Shown here piece after piece: positions 1 through 8,290 of a stretch of 64,000 bases of DNA. How positions within the stretch are numbered: the first letter of the stretch is position 1; each line of letters starts with the position of its first letter. Below the pieces are notes generated by a model. That model was not told where the DNA came from. It worked only from the letters and a program-made list of their open reading frames with translations, and ran no database searches. A program made the position numbers and the translations under genes. The stretch lies in NCBI RefSeq assembly GCF_020520285.1, contig NZ_CP084742.1, positions 3,906,001-3,970,000 of the forward strand. Reading direction: 5' to 3'. This DNA is from Pseudomonas sp. L5B5 (lineage in GTDB: Bacteria; Pseudomonadota; Gammaproteobacteria; Pseudomonadales; Pseudomonadaceae).

Positions 1-474
1 AACCTGTTCCCCCACCGCACCGCCCTGGAGAACGTCGTCGAAGGCCCGCTGGTGGTGAAGAAGACCCCACGCGAGCAAGCCCTGGCCCTGGGCCGCACGC
101 TGCTGGCCAAGGTCGGCCTGGCGGGCAAGGAGGACGCCTACCCGCGGCGCCTGTCCGGCGGCCAGCAACAGCGGGTGGCGATCGCCCGGGCCTTGGCCAT
201 GGAACCCAAGGTGATCCTGTTCGACGAACCCACCTCGGCCCTCGACCCCGAGCTGGTAGGCGAAGTGCTGGCTACCATCCGCAGCCTGGCCGAAGAAAAA
301 CGCACCATGGTCATCGTCACCCACGAAATGAGCTTTGCCCGCGACGTGGCCAACCGAGTGATCTTCTTCGACAAGGGGGTGATCGTCGAGCAAGGCGAAG
401 CCAAGGCCCTGTTCGCCAATCCCCAGCAAGAGCGCACCCGGCAGTTCCTCAGCAAGTTCCTCACCTCGGCCTGA
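1..474 (+). CDS. Polar amino-acid ABC transporter ATP-binding protein, 3' part (cystine type)
   Basis: The reading frame is open from the first base, so the N-terminal part with Walker A is outside the window; 157 residues are visible. It is the cytoplasmic ATPase of an importer: the signature [15 protein letters not shown], Walker B VILFDEPTSALDPE and the H-loop VTHEMSFARDV are all present. The sequence style is that of the HisP/GlnQ/TcyN polar amino-acid group. A cystine or other sulfur amino-acid substrate is inferred only from the sulfur genes that follow. It is the last gene of its operon, followed by a repeat element and a promoter region. Confidence 0.85.
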   Translation, partial: NLFPHRTALENVVEGPLVVKKTPREQALALGRTLLAKVGLAGKEDAYPRRLSGGQQQRVAIARALAMEPKVILFDEPTSALDPELVGEVLATIRSLAEEKRTMVIVTHEMSFARDVANRVIFFDKGVIVEQGEAKALFANPQQERTRQFLSKFLTSA

Positions 475-786
475 GCCCTGCCCCATCTCCACGGCCGCTG
501 CGCGCCCATGCGCAGCCTGCGGCAGCGGCTACACACGCCCCGATACCCACACGCCCCATCCCCGCCTGACGTATACGTAACCCTCTTCTATGCATATTCC
601 TATAAGTTAGTTTATTTAATTTTTATCCACGTTTAGGGTATATGCCACCGGACCACCGGACATTCTTGATTCTGATTTCGCCGCATGACGCGGCCTATCC
701 AAAAGATGTGAGGTAGGTATGGTCCGGAACACAATCACCCCAGTGCAGATCGCCAGGGCATTGCGTGCAGCCAAGGAGCGGCACTG
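475..786. other. Intergenic region with repeat remnant and AT-rich promoter of the sfnB operon
   Basis: No gene is seen. Positions 492-537 carry a short copy of the CGCAGCCT...AGCGGCTACA repeat family. Positions 585-635 are strongly AT-rich and hold a motif shared with the sftP promoter (separate entry). A clear ribosome binding site AAGGAG (773-778) sits 8 bases before the sfnB ATG. The leader of about 150 bases after the AT-rich block has no recognised riboswitch. Confidence 0.6.
593..620. promoter_or_regulatory. Putative sulfur-starvation operator (CATATTC-N4-AAGTTA-GTTTATTTA)
   Basis: This AT-rich block in an otherwise GC-rich spacer matches 35691-35716, before the TonB receptor gene, at CATATTC, at AAGTTA after the same 4-base gap, and at TTTATTTA. 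A LysR-type activator such as CysB is the likely binder in a sulfur regulon, but this is inference; no TSS data are available. Confidence 0.45.
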
Positions 787-2028
787 ATGTCCAGTCTGGT
801 AGAAGCACAGGTCCAGAGCGACCTGGATATTGCCCCCCTGTTGCTGCCCGCACAGGTCTTGCTCAACGACGCCCAGGCCCTGCAGGCCGCCCATGAACTG
901 GCCGATGCGGCCCGCCAGCAGGCCGCCCAGCGCGACCGCCAGCGCAAGCTGCCCTGGGCGCTGGTCGAACAGTTCACCCGCAGCGGCCTGGGCAGTATCG
1001 CCATCCCCCGTGCCTATGGCGGGCCCCAAGTGTCCTACGTGACCGTGGCCGAGGTCTTCGCGATCATTTCCGCGGCCGACCCGGCCCTGGGGCAAATCCC
1101 GCAGAACCAGTTCGGCATCCTCAACCTGATCCTCGGTTGCGGCACCGAACGGCAGAAGAAGCAACTGCTGCAAAGCGTTCTCGAAGGCTGGCGCATCGGC
1201 AATGCCGGCCCGGAACGCGGCACCAAGAACACCCTGGAACTCAAGGCACGGATCAGCGCCGACGCCGACGGCCCTGTACTCAATGGCCAGAAGTTCTACT
1301 CCACTGGCGCACTGTTCGCCCACTGGGTGGCGGTCAAGGCGCTCAACGACGACGGGCGCCAGGTACTGGCCTTCGTCCGCCGCGGCACCCCGGGGCTGCG
1401 CATCGTCGACGACTGGTCGGGCTTCGGCCAGCGCACCACCGCCAGCGGCACCATCGTGCTGAACAACGTGCGGGTCGACGCCGAGCTGGTGCTGGACAAC
1501 TGGCGGATCAACGACACGCCGAACATCCAGGGCGCCGCCTCGCAACTGATCCAGGCCGCCATCGACGCCGGCATTGCCCGCGAGGCGCTGGCCGATGCCA
1601 TCCGTTTCGTCCGTGAACGTTCACGCCCGTGGATCGACGCCAACGTCGAACGGGCCAGCGACGACCTGTATGTGATCGCCGACATCGGCAAGCTGCAGAT
1701 CGAACTGCACGCGGCCGAGGCCCTGCTGCGCAAGGCCGGCCAAGTGCTGGATCAGGTCAACGCGGCGCCGGTCACCGCCGAGTCGGCAGCCCGCGCTTCC
1801 ATTGCCGTGGCCGAAGCCAAGGTGCTGACTACCGAGATCTCGCTGCTGGCCAGTGAAAAGCTCTTCGAGCTGGCCGGCAGTCGCGCCACCCTCGCCGAGT
1901 TCAATCTCGACCGCCACTGGCGCAACGCCCGGGTACATACCCTGCACGATCCGGTGCGCTGGAAGTACCACGCCGTGGGCGCCTATCACCTGAACGGCAC
2001 TTTGCCGGCCCGTCATTCCTGGATTTAA
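787..2028 (+). CDS. SfnB-family sulfur acquisition oxidoreductase (acyl-CoA dehydrogenase fold), copy 1
   Basis: The 413-residue protein has the acyl-CoA dehydrogenase layout: N-terminal helical domain (about 35-150), middle beta domain (150-260, with KFYSTGALFAHW and WSGFGQRTTASGT) and C-terminal four-helix domain. The family is FMN/FAD dependent and is tied to use of organosulfur compounds (SfnB, DszC relatives) rather than fatty acids. It is a paralogue of the next gene; both end with the near-identical block HWRNARVHTLHDPVRWKYH. The start is fixed by AAGGAG 8 bases upstream. It heads a compact operon with the second SfnB, a DmoA-like monooxygenase and a methionine-type importer. The exact substrate (sulfone, sulfoxide or thioether) cannot be read from the sequence. 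Confidence 0.85.
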   Translation: MSSLVEAQVQSDLDIAPLLLPAQVLLNDAQALQAAHELADAARQQAAQRDRQRKLPWALVEQFTRSGLGSIAIPRAYGGPQVSYVTVAEVFAIISAADPALGQIPQNQFGILNLILGCGTERQKKQLLQSVLEGWRIGNAGPERGTKNTLELKARISADADGPVLNGQKFYSTGALFAHWVAVKALNDDGRQVLAFVRRGTPGLRIVDDWSGFGQRTTASGTIVLNNVRVDAELVLDNWRINDTPNIQGAASQLIQAAIDAGIAREALADAIRFVRERSRPWIDANVERASDDLYVIADIGKLQIELHAAEALLRKAGQVLDQVNAAPVTAESAARASIAVAEAKVLTTEISLLASEKLFELAGSRATLAEFNLDRHWRNARVHTLHDPVRWKYHAVGAYHLNGTLPARHSWI

Positions 2029-2067
2029 CCGCCCAGAACGCTTTTGACCAGATCTCTGGAGAAACAC

Positions 2068-3267
2068 ATGAGCCTCTCTCAACACGTCGCGGTCATCACC
2101 AGCGACGAGCAAGCCCTGATTGTCGCCAGCGACCTGGCGGAAGATTTCAAGCGTGACAGTGCCCTGCGCGATCGCGAACGGCGCCTGCCGCACCCGGAAC
2201 TCGAAGCGTTCACCCGCTCCGGCCTGTGGGGCATCAGCGTGCCCAAGGAATACGGCGGCGCTGGCGTGTCCAACGTGACCCTGGCCAAGGTCACCGCACT
2301 GATCGCCGAGGCCGATGCCTCCCTGGGACAGATCCCGCAGAACCATTTCTACGCCCTCGAAGTGTTGCGGGTGAACGGCAGCGAGCAGCAGAAGCAACGG
2401 CTGTACGCCGAAGTCCTGGCGGGCCGGCGTTTCGGCAATGCCCTGGCCGAACTGGGCACCAAGACTTCTCACGATCGCACCACCCGCCTGAGCCGCGACA
2501 GCAACGGCCAGGGCCATCGCATCGACGGGCGCAAGTTCTACGCCACCGGTGCCATCTACGCCCAGCGCATTCCCACCTCGGTGGTGGATGAAGACGGTGT
2601 CCAGCAGCTGGCGTTCGTCCCCGCCGACAGCCAGGGCCTGAGCGTGATCGACGACTGGAGCGGTTTCGGCCAGCGCACCACCGGCAGTGGCTCGGTGGTG
2701 TTCGACAACGTGGCGGTGGACGCGGCCGACGTGGTGCCGTTCCAGAGTGCCTTCGAGCGCCCGACCCCGGTCGGTCCCCTGGCACAGATCCTCCACGCCG
2801 CCATCGACACCGGTATCGCCCGAGCCGCCTACGAAGACGCCCTGCGCTTCGTGCGGACCAGGAGCCGGCCGTGGATCGATTCCGGCCTCGACAAGGCCAG
2901 CGACGATCCACTGACCCTCAAGAGTTTCGGCCACTTGAGCATCCGCCTGCACGCCACCGAGGCCCTGCTGGAGCGGGCCGGGGAATTCCTCGACCGGGCC
3001 CAGGCCCAGACCAACGCCGACACCGTGGCGGCCGCGTCCATCGCCGTGGCCGAGGCCCGGGCCCTGAGCACCGAGATTTCCCTGGCCGCCGGCAGCACCC
3101 TGTTCGAACTGGCCGGCAGCCAGGCGACCCTGGCCGAGCACGGCCTGGACCGTCACTGGCGCAACGCCCGGGTGCACACCCTGCACGATCCGGTGCGCTG
3201 GAAGTACCACGCCGTGGGCAACTACTACCTCAACCAGCAGAACCCGCCACTGCGGGGGACCATCTGA
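2068..3267 (+). CDS. SfnB-family sulfur acquisition oxidoreductase, copy 2
   Basis: The protein has 399 residues in the same acyl-CoA-dehydrogenase-like fold as the gene before it. Shared blocks include SVPKEYGGAGVSNVTLAKV, LGQIPQNHF, WSGFGQRTTGSGS and the C-terminal HWRNARVHTLHDPVRW segment. The ATG chosen is preceded by GGAG at 2058-2061; an upstream in-frame TTG has no ribosome binding site. It lies 39 bases after copy 1, and its stop overlaps the start of the monooxygenase (TGATG), so it is translationally coupled. Two adjacent SfnB paralogues suggest two successive or substrate-specific oxidations, or a heteromer. That is inference. Confidence 0.85.
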   Translation: MSLSQHVAVITSDEQALIVASDLAEDFKRDSALRDRERRLPHPELEAFTRSGLWGISVPKEYGGAGVSNVTLAKVTALIAEADASLGQIPQNHFYALEVLRVNGSEQQKQRLYAEVLAGRRFGNALAELGTKTSHDRTTRLSRDSNGQGHRIDGRKFYATGAIYAQRIPTSVVDEDGVQQLAFVPADSQGLSVIDDWSGFGQRTTGSGSVVFDNVAVDAADVVPFQSAFERPTPVGPLAQILHAAIDTGIARAAYEDALRFVRTRSRPWIDSGLDKASDDPLTLKSFGHLSIRLHATEALLERAGEFLDRAQAQTNADTVAAASIAVAEARALSTEISLAAGSTLFELAGSQATLAEHGLDRHWRNARVHTLHDPVRWKYHAVGNYYLNQQNPPLRGTI

Positions 3268-4634
3268 TGAGCCTCCCTGGCACCACCAAGAAGAAGATCC
3301 TGCTCAACGCGTTCAACATGAACTGCGTCGGGCACATCAACCATGGCCTGTGGACCCACCCGCGGGACAACTCGACCCAGTACAAGACGATCGAGTACTG
3401 GACCAAACTGGCCCAGCTGCTGGAGCGCGGGCTGTTCGACGGGCTGTTCATCGCCGATATCGTCGGGGTCTACGACATCTACCAGGACTCGGTGGACGTG
3501 ACGCTCAAGGAGTCGATCCAGCTGCCGGTCAACGACCCGCTGCTGCTGGTCTCGGCCATGGCCGCCGTCACCAGGAACCTTGGTTTCGGCCTCACCGCCA
3601 ACCTCACCTACGAGGCGCCCTACCTGTTCGCCCGGCGCCTTTCCACCCTCGACCACCTGAGCCGTGGCCGGGTCGGCTGGAACATCGTCACCGGCTACCT
3701 GGACAGCGCCGCCCAGGCCATGGGCCTCAAGGAGCAGATCGAGCACGACCGTCGCTATGACCAGGCCGACGAGTACCTGGAGGTGCTGTACAAACTCTGG
3801 GAAGGCAGCTGGGAGGATGACGCAGTGCTCAATGACCGCGAGCAACGCATCTATGCCCAGCCGGGCAAGGTGCACAAGGTCGAGCACCAGGGCGAGTTCT
3901 ACCAGGTCAGCGGCTACCACCTGTGCGAACCGTCACCCCAGCGCACCCCCGTGTTGTTCCAGGCCGGCAGCTCGGACCGCGGCCTGCTGTTCGCCGGGCG
4001 CCATGCCGAGTGCGTGTTCATCAGCGGGCAGAACAAGGCCGCGACCAAGGCCCAGGTGGACAAGGTCCGCGCCAGCGCCGTGGCTGCCGGGCGCAACCCC
4101 GAGGACATCAAGATTTTCATGGGCCTGAACGTGATCGTCGGCGAAACCGAGGAGCTGGCCTGGAAGAAGCACGCCGAGTACCGCAGCCATGCCAGCGCCG
4201 AAGCCGGGGTGGCGCATTTCTCTGCTTCCACCGGGATCGACTTTGCCCAGTACGAGATCGACGAACCTATCCAGTACGTGAAGAACAACGCCATCCAGTC
4301 GGCCACCAAGCACCTGCAGAACAACGACTGGACCCGGCGCAAGCTGCTGGACCAGCACGCCCTGGGCGGCCGCTACTTCACCGTGGTCGGCTCGCCGCAG
4401 CAGGTGGCCGACGACCTGGAATCCTGGATCGCCGAGACCGGCCTGGACGGCTTCAACCTGACTCGCATCGTCACCCCGGAAAGCTATGTCGACTTCATCG
4501 ACCTGGTCATCCCGGAACTGCAACGGCGCGGGTCCTACAAGACCGCCTACGACGAAGGCACCCTGCGCGAAAAGCTCTTCCACCAGGACCGCAAGCTGCC
4601 CGAACGCCACACCGGCGCGGCCTACCGCCGCTAA
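3267..4634 (+). CDS. DmoA/NtaA-family FMN-dependent monooxygenase (dimethylsulfide-monooxygenase-like)
   Basis: This 455-residue luciferase-like monooxygenase of the NtaA/SnaA/DszA/DmoA class uses reduced FMN from a separate reductase to oxygenate, and often cleave C-S bonds of, small organosulfur compounds. Segments such as LFIADIVGVYDIY, VPVNDP-like LPVNDPLLLVSAM, YKLWEGSWEDDAV and CEPSPQRTPVLFQAGSS resemble what I recall of dimethylsulfide monooxygenase DmoA, more so than alkanesulfonate monooxygenases. Its ATG overlaps the preceding stop codon by one base. No flavin reductase gene is nearby, so reduced FMN must come from elsewhere. The family call is firm; dimethyl sulfide as substrate is a hypothesis. 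Confidence 0.85.
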   Translation: MSLPGTTKKKILLNAFNMNCVGHINHGLWTHPRDNSTQYKTIEYWTKLAQLLERGLFDGLFIADIVGVYDIYQDSVDVTLKESIQLPVNDPLLLVSAMAAVTRNLGFGLTANLTYEAPYLFARRLSTLDHLSRGRVGWNIVTGYLDSAAQAMGLKEQIEHDRRYDQADEYLEVLYKLWEGSWEDDAVLNDREQRIYAQPGKVHKVEHQGEFYQVSGYHLCEPSPQRTPVLFQAGSSDRGLLFAGRHAECVFISGQNKAATKAQVDKVRASAVAAGRNPEDIKIFMGLNVIVGETEELAWKKHAEYRSHASAEAGVAHFSASTGIDFAQYEIDEPIQYVKNNAIQSATKHLQNNDWTRRKLLDQHALGGRYFTVVGSPQQVADDLESWIAETGLDGFNLTRIVTPESYVDFIDLVIPELQRRGSYKTAYDEGTLREKLFHQDRKLPERHTGAAYRR

Positions 4635-4640
4635 CCACCC

Positions 4641-4774
4641 GGTGGCGAGGGAGCTTGCTCCCGCTGGCTTGCGAAGCAAGCCCAACCCCAGACGACTCGG
4701 TACGCCTGCAACACCGCATCGCCTGGATCCGGGGCCGCTTCGCAGCCCAGCGGGAGCAAGCTCCCTCGCCACAC
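4641..4774. repeat. REP inverted pair (GGCGAGGGAGCTTGCTCCCGCTGG)
   Basis: Two inverted copies of a Pseudomonas REP core, GTGGCGAGGGAGCTTGCTCC and its complement, flank about 80 bases between the monooxygenase and metQ genes. The left core can itself form a hairpin. It lies inside the probable operon and could reduce downstream expression or stabilise the upstream mRNA. Confidence 0.8.
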
Positions 4775-4825
4775 CAGCAGCAAATTATTCAACCTCCTCA
4801 TTCGGATTGACTGGAAGTAAGCACC

Positions 4826-5635
4826 ATGAAAACCAAACGCCTGCGCCACCCGGTCAAAGCACTGGCCCTCGCCCTCGGCCTGTTCAGCAGCAGCGTCTTC
4901 GCCGCCGAACCGCCGCTCAAGGTCGGCACCACCGCCGCCTTTGCCATTCCCCTGGAGGCCGCCGTCGCCGAAGCCGGCAAGCAAGGCCTGAAGGTGGAAC
5001 TGGTGGAGTTCACCGACTGGATCGCGCCCAACGTCAGCCTGGCCGCCGGCGATATCGACGTGAACTACTTCCAGCACATTCCCTTCCTGGAAAACGCCAA
5101 GGCCGCCGCCGGTTTCAACCTGGTGCCCTTCGCCCCGGGGATCATCAACAACGTCGGCCTGTATTCGAAGAAGTACAAGAGCTTCGACGAACTGCCCACC
5201 GGGGCCAGCGTGGCCATCGCCAACGACCCGATCAACAGCGGACGCGGCCTGCAGCTGCTGGCCAAGGCCGGGCTGATCAGCCTGAAGCCGGGGGTCGGCT
5301 ACAAGGCCACCGAAGAAGACATCATCGCCAACCCGAAAAAGATCAGGATCCTCCAGGTCGAAGCCGTGCAACTGGTGCGCGCCTATGACGATGCCGACCT
5401 GGTCCAGGGCTACCCGGCCTACATCCGCCTGGCCAAGACCTTCGACGCCGGCTCGGCGCTGCTGTTCGACGGCCTGGACCACAAGGAATACGTGATCCAG
5501 TTCGTGATCCAGCCCAAGAGCAAGGACGATCCGCGCCTGATCAAGTTCGTCGATATCTACCAGCACTCGCCTGCCGTGCGTGCCGCCCTGGACCAGGCCC
5601 ACGGCAAGCTCTACCAGGCCGGCTGGGAAGGTTGA
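4826..5635 (+). CDS. MetQ/NlpA-family substrate-binding protein, copy 1
   Basis: This is a 269-residue periplasmic binding protein of the NlpA/MetQ family. It begins with a signal peptide (basic [11 protein letters not shown], hydrophobic stretch, cleavage after VFAAE) but has no lipobox cysteine, unlike E. coli MetQ, so it should be soluble in the periplasm. Typical family segments are [29 protein letters not shown] and the C-terminal HGKLYQAGW. It is followed immediately by metN and metI, making a complete importer. Its place behind the SfnB and DmoA-like genes suggests an organosulfur ligand rather than methionine alone. Confidence 0.85.
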   Translation: MKTKRLRHPVKALALALGLFSSSVFAAEPPLKVGTTAAFAIPLEAAVAEAGKQGLKVELVEFTDWIAPNVSLAAGDIDVNYFQHIPFLENAKAAAGFNLVPFAPGIINNVGLYSKKYKSFDELPTGASVAIANDPINSGRGLQLLAKAGLISLKPGVGYKATEEDIIANPKKIRILQVEAVQLVRAYDDADLVQGYPAYIRLAKTFDAGSALLFDGLDHKEYVIQFVIQPKSKDDPRLIKFVDIYQHSPAVRAALDQAHGKLYQAGWEG

Positions 5636-5636
5636 G

Positions 5637-6758
5637 ATGACAGTCGCCACACGCAAGCTCCCACTCCCCGAACCCGCCCCCCACAGCGCCGAACGGACTG
5701 AACTGCATCCCGAACTGAACCGCGCCCAGGTGCGTTTCATCGGCCTGGGCAAGACCTATCAGGGCCAGCAGGGCCCGGTGCAGGCCCTGCACGGCATCGA
5801 CCTGTCGATCCAGCGCGGCGAGGTGTTCGGCATCATCGGCCGCAGCGGTGCCGGCAAGTCGTCGCTGATCCGCACCATCAACCGCCTGGAACAACCCACC
5901 AGCGGCCGGGTGCTGATCGACCAGGTGGACATCGGCGAGTTCGACGAAGACCGCCTGGTAGCCCTGCGCCGACGCATCGGCATGATCTTCCAGCACTTCA
6001 ACCTGATGTCGGCCAAGACCGTGTGGCACAACGTCGAGCTGCCGCTGAAAGTGGCCGGGGTGCCCAAGGCCCAGCGTGAGCGCAAGGTGCGCGAGCTGCT
6101 GGAACTGGTGGGCCTGGCAGACAAGCACAAGGCCTACCCGGCACAGCTGTCCGGCGGCCAGAAGCAGCGGGTGGGCATCGCCCGGGCCCTGGTCCACGCC
6201 CCCGAGATCCTGCTGTGCGACGAAGCCACCTCGGCCCTGGACCCGGAGACCACCCAGTCGATCCTCGGCCTGCTGAAAGAGATCAACCAGCGCCTGGGCC
6301 TGACCATCATCCTGATCACCCACGAGATGGCGGTGATCCGCGAGATCTGCGACCGGGTGGTGGTGCTGGAGCACGGGCGCATCGTCGAGCAGGGGCCGGT
6401 CTGGGAAGTCTTCGGCAACCCGCAGCACGAGGTCAGCAAGACGCTGCTGGCCCCCCTGCAGCACGGCCTGCCGCCAGAGCTGCAAAGCCGCCTGCACAGC
6501 CAGCCGACAGCCGATGCCGCACTGGTACTGAGCCTGCGGTTCACCGGCGCCCAGCATCAAGAGCCGGACCTGGCGGCGCTGTTCGTCGCCCTGGGCGGCC
6601 GCGTGCACCTGCTGCAAGGCGGGGTGGAACGCATCCAGGGCCACGCCCTGGGGCAACTGCTGCTGGCGGTCCAGGACTCGCCCCTGGACGCCGAAGAACT
6701 GCGCCAGCGCGCAGGGCATTGGGCCCAACAGGTGGAGGTACTGGGTTATGTGGTTTGA
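5637..6758 (+). CDS. metN: MetN-type ABC transporter ATP-binding protein
   Basis: This 373-residue ATPase belongs to a methionine/organosulfur uptake transporter. A roughly 30-residue N-terminal extension precedes the ATPase core with Walker [14 protein letters not shown], signature [15 protein letters not shown], Walker [16 protein letters not shown] and H-loop LITHEMAVI. The region after about residue 290 corresponds to the regulatory NIL domain that senses ligand in MetN proteins. The ATG lies one base after the metQ stop codon (TGAGATG), and the 3' end overlaps metI by 11 bases, so the three genes are translated together. Confidence 0.9.
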   Translation: MTVATRKLPLPEPAPHSAERTELHPELNRAQVRFIGLGKTYQGQQGPVQALHGIDLSIQRGEVFGIIGRSGAGKSSLIRTINRLEQPTSGRVLIDQVDIGEFDEDRLVALRRRIGMIFQHFNLMSAKTVWHNVELPLKVAGVPKAQRERKVRELLELVGLADKHKAYPAQLSGGQKQRVGIARALVHAPEILLCDEATSALDPETTQSILGLLKEINQRLGLTIILITHEMAVIREICDRVVVLEHGRIVEQGPVWEVFGNPQHEVSKTLLAPLQHGLPPELQSRLHSQPTADAALVLSLRFTGAQHQEPDLAALFVALGGRVHLLQGGVERIQGHALGQLLLAVQDSPLDAEELRQRAGHWAQQVEVLGYVV

Positions 6759-7392
6759 ACGCTTGCTCCAGGGGGCTCTCGACACCCTGCTGATGGTCGG
6801 CGCGTCGTCGTTGATTGCGCTGCTGGCCGGCATTCCCCTGGCGGTGATCCTGGTCACCAGCGGCAAGGGCGGGATCTATGAGGCGCCTGCGCTGAACCGC
6901 GCCCTGGGGGCCTTCGTCAACCTGTTCCGCTCGATCCCGTTCCTGATCCTGATGGTGGCGCTGATCCCCTTCACTCGGCTGATCGTCGGCACCACCTATG
7001 GCGTGTGGGCCGCGGTGGTGCCCCTGACTATCGCCGCCACGCCGTTCTTCGCGCGGATCGCCGAAGTCAGCCTGCGGGAGGTCGACCACGGCCTGATCGA
7101 GGCGGCCCAGGCCATGGGCTGCCGGCGCTGGCACATCGTCTGGCACGTGCTGTTGCCCGAGGCGCTGCCGGGGATCGTCGGCGGCTTCACCATCACCCTG
7201 GTGACCATGATCAACTCTTCGGCCATGGCTGGAGCCATCGGTGCCGGCGGCCTGGGGGACATTGCCTACCGCTACGGCTACCAGCGCTTCGACAGCCAGA
7301 TCATGCTCACGGTGATCGTGCTGCTGGTGATTCTGGTGGCCGCGATCCAGCTGGGTGGCGACCGCCTGGCGCGGCACCTCAACAAGCGCTGA
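6748..7392 (+). CDS. metI: MetI-type ABC transporter permease
   Basis: This 214-residue inner-membrane permease has about five hydrophobic segments and the family core [19 protein letters not shown], the EAA loop that docks on MetN. It is the last gene of the sfnB-sfnB-dmoA-like-metQNI cluster. Its start lies within the end of metN. It is followed by a repeat element rather than a clear intrinsic terminator. Confidence 0.9.
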   Translation: MWFERLLQGALDTLLMVGASSLIALLAGIPLAVILVTSGKGGIYEAPALNRALGAFVNLFRSIPFLILMVALIPFTRLIVGTTYGVWAAVVPLTIAATPFFARIAEVSLREVDHGLIEAAQAMGCRRWHIVWHVLLPEALPGIVGGFTITLVTMINSSAMAGAIGAGGLGDIAYRYGYQRFDSQIMLTVIVLLVILVAAIQLGGDRLARHLNKR

Positions 7393-7396
7393 CGCA

Positions 7397-7522
7397 CCTG
7401 AAGGCCCTGCGGGCCTTGGCGCAGCCTCGCAGGCTCGGCAGCGGCTACAGCGACGCAGGCACACAAGACCCGCTTCGTGTAGCCGCTGCCGCAGGCTGCG
7501 CACGGACGCGCAGCGACCGCAG
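7397..7522. repeat. Repeat of the CGCAGCCT/AGCGGCTACA family (subtype A)
   Basis: An inverted arrangement of GCGCAGCCTCGCAGG...AGCGGCTACA and TGTAGCCGCTGCCGCAGGCTGCG. The same units occur at 13628-13750, 22372-22778 and 40743-40907, always between genes. The arms are complementary, so the transcript can fold into a long hairpin after metI. Confidence 0.75.
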
Positions 7523-7563
7523 GTGTATATTCGGCCGGTCCCTCCCACAAGCCGCCTGCCGCC

Positions 7564-8190
7564 ATGAAACTCGCTCCCGACGATCTCGAAGCCATCACCG
7601 CAACCACCCTTGGCCACTACAACCAGGTCGCCGAGGACTTTCGCCAAGGCACCCGCGACCACGATGTGAGCCAGAACATCGACGCCCTGCTGCGGCATAT
7701 CCAGGGCTCGGCGCCGTTCACCGTGCTGGATTTTGGCTGCGGCCCCGGCCGCGACCTGCAAACCTTCACCCGCCTGGGCCATGTGGCCGTCGGCCTAGAC
7801 GGCAGCGAGCAGTTCGCCCGGATGGCCCGGCAAGACAGCGGTTGCGAGGTCTGGCAGCAGGACTTCCTCAAGCTCGACCTGCCCCCCGGGCGCTTCGACG
7901 GCATCTTCGCCAACGCCGTGCTGTTCCATATCCCCCGCCAGGAACTGCCGCGGGTGCTCACGCAACTGCATGCCAGCCTCAAGGACGGCGGCGTGCTGTT
8001 CAGCTCCAACCCCCGGGGCGACAACCAGGAAGGCTGGAACGGCGCCCGCTACGGCGCCTACCACGACCTCGCGACCTGGCAGGCGCTGCTCACCGAAGCG
8101 GGTTTCATCGAACTGGAACACTACTACCGTCCTGCCGGCCTGCCCCGGGAACAACAACCCTGGCTGGCCAGCGTCTGGCGCAAGGCCTGA
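7564..8190 (+). CDS. Class I SAM-dependent methyltransferase
   Basis: This 208-residue cytoplasmic protein has the Rossmann methyltransferase motif I VLDFGCGPGRDL near residue 58, an acidic loop after strand 2 (GLDGSEQF) and a motif IV-like segment FDGIFANAVLFHIPR. The acceptor is unknown; the fold resembles UbiE/COQ5 and tellurite-resistance-type enzymes. No good ribosome binding site is seen before the ATG. The gene stands alone between a repeat and a REP pair, converging on the efflux operon, so context gives no functional clue. Confidence 0.8.
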   Translation: MKLAPDDLEAITATTLGHYNQVAEDFRQGTRDHDVSQNIDALLRHIQGSAPFTVLDFGCGPGRDLQTFTRLGHVAVGLDGSEQFARMARQDSGCEVWQQDFLKLDLPPGRFDGIFANAVLFHIPRQELPRVLTQLHASLKDGGVLFSSNPRGDNQEGWNGARYGAYHDLATWQALLTEAGFIELEHYYRPAGLPREQQPWLASVWRKA

Positions 8191-8216
8191 CAAACACCAC
8201 CGCCTACTGACTACCA

Positions 8217-8289
8217 GCAGGAGCGAGGCTTGCCCGCGATAGCGATGCGCCTGCTGCGCCGCCATCGCGAGCAAGCTTCGTTCCTACGG
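8217..8289. repeat. REP inverted pair
   Basis: GGAGCGAGGCTTGCCCGCGAT and a diverged inverted partner ATCGCGAGCAAGCTTCGTTCC lie between the convergent methyltransferase and triC genes. A bidirectional transcript-end role is plausible. Confidence 0.75.
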
Positions 8290-8290
8290 A

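Noticed and set aside
593..786. Sigma-54 promoter before the sfnB operon
   Set aside because: SfnR-type control would need TGGCAC-N5-TTGC; no acceptable match was found in the spacer.
1621..3210. 529-codon minus-strand frame across the two SfnB genes
   Set aside because: It is a shadow of two paralogous genes; its internal repetition only mirrors their similarity.
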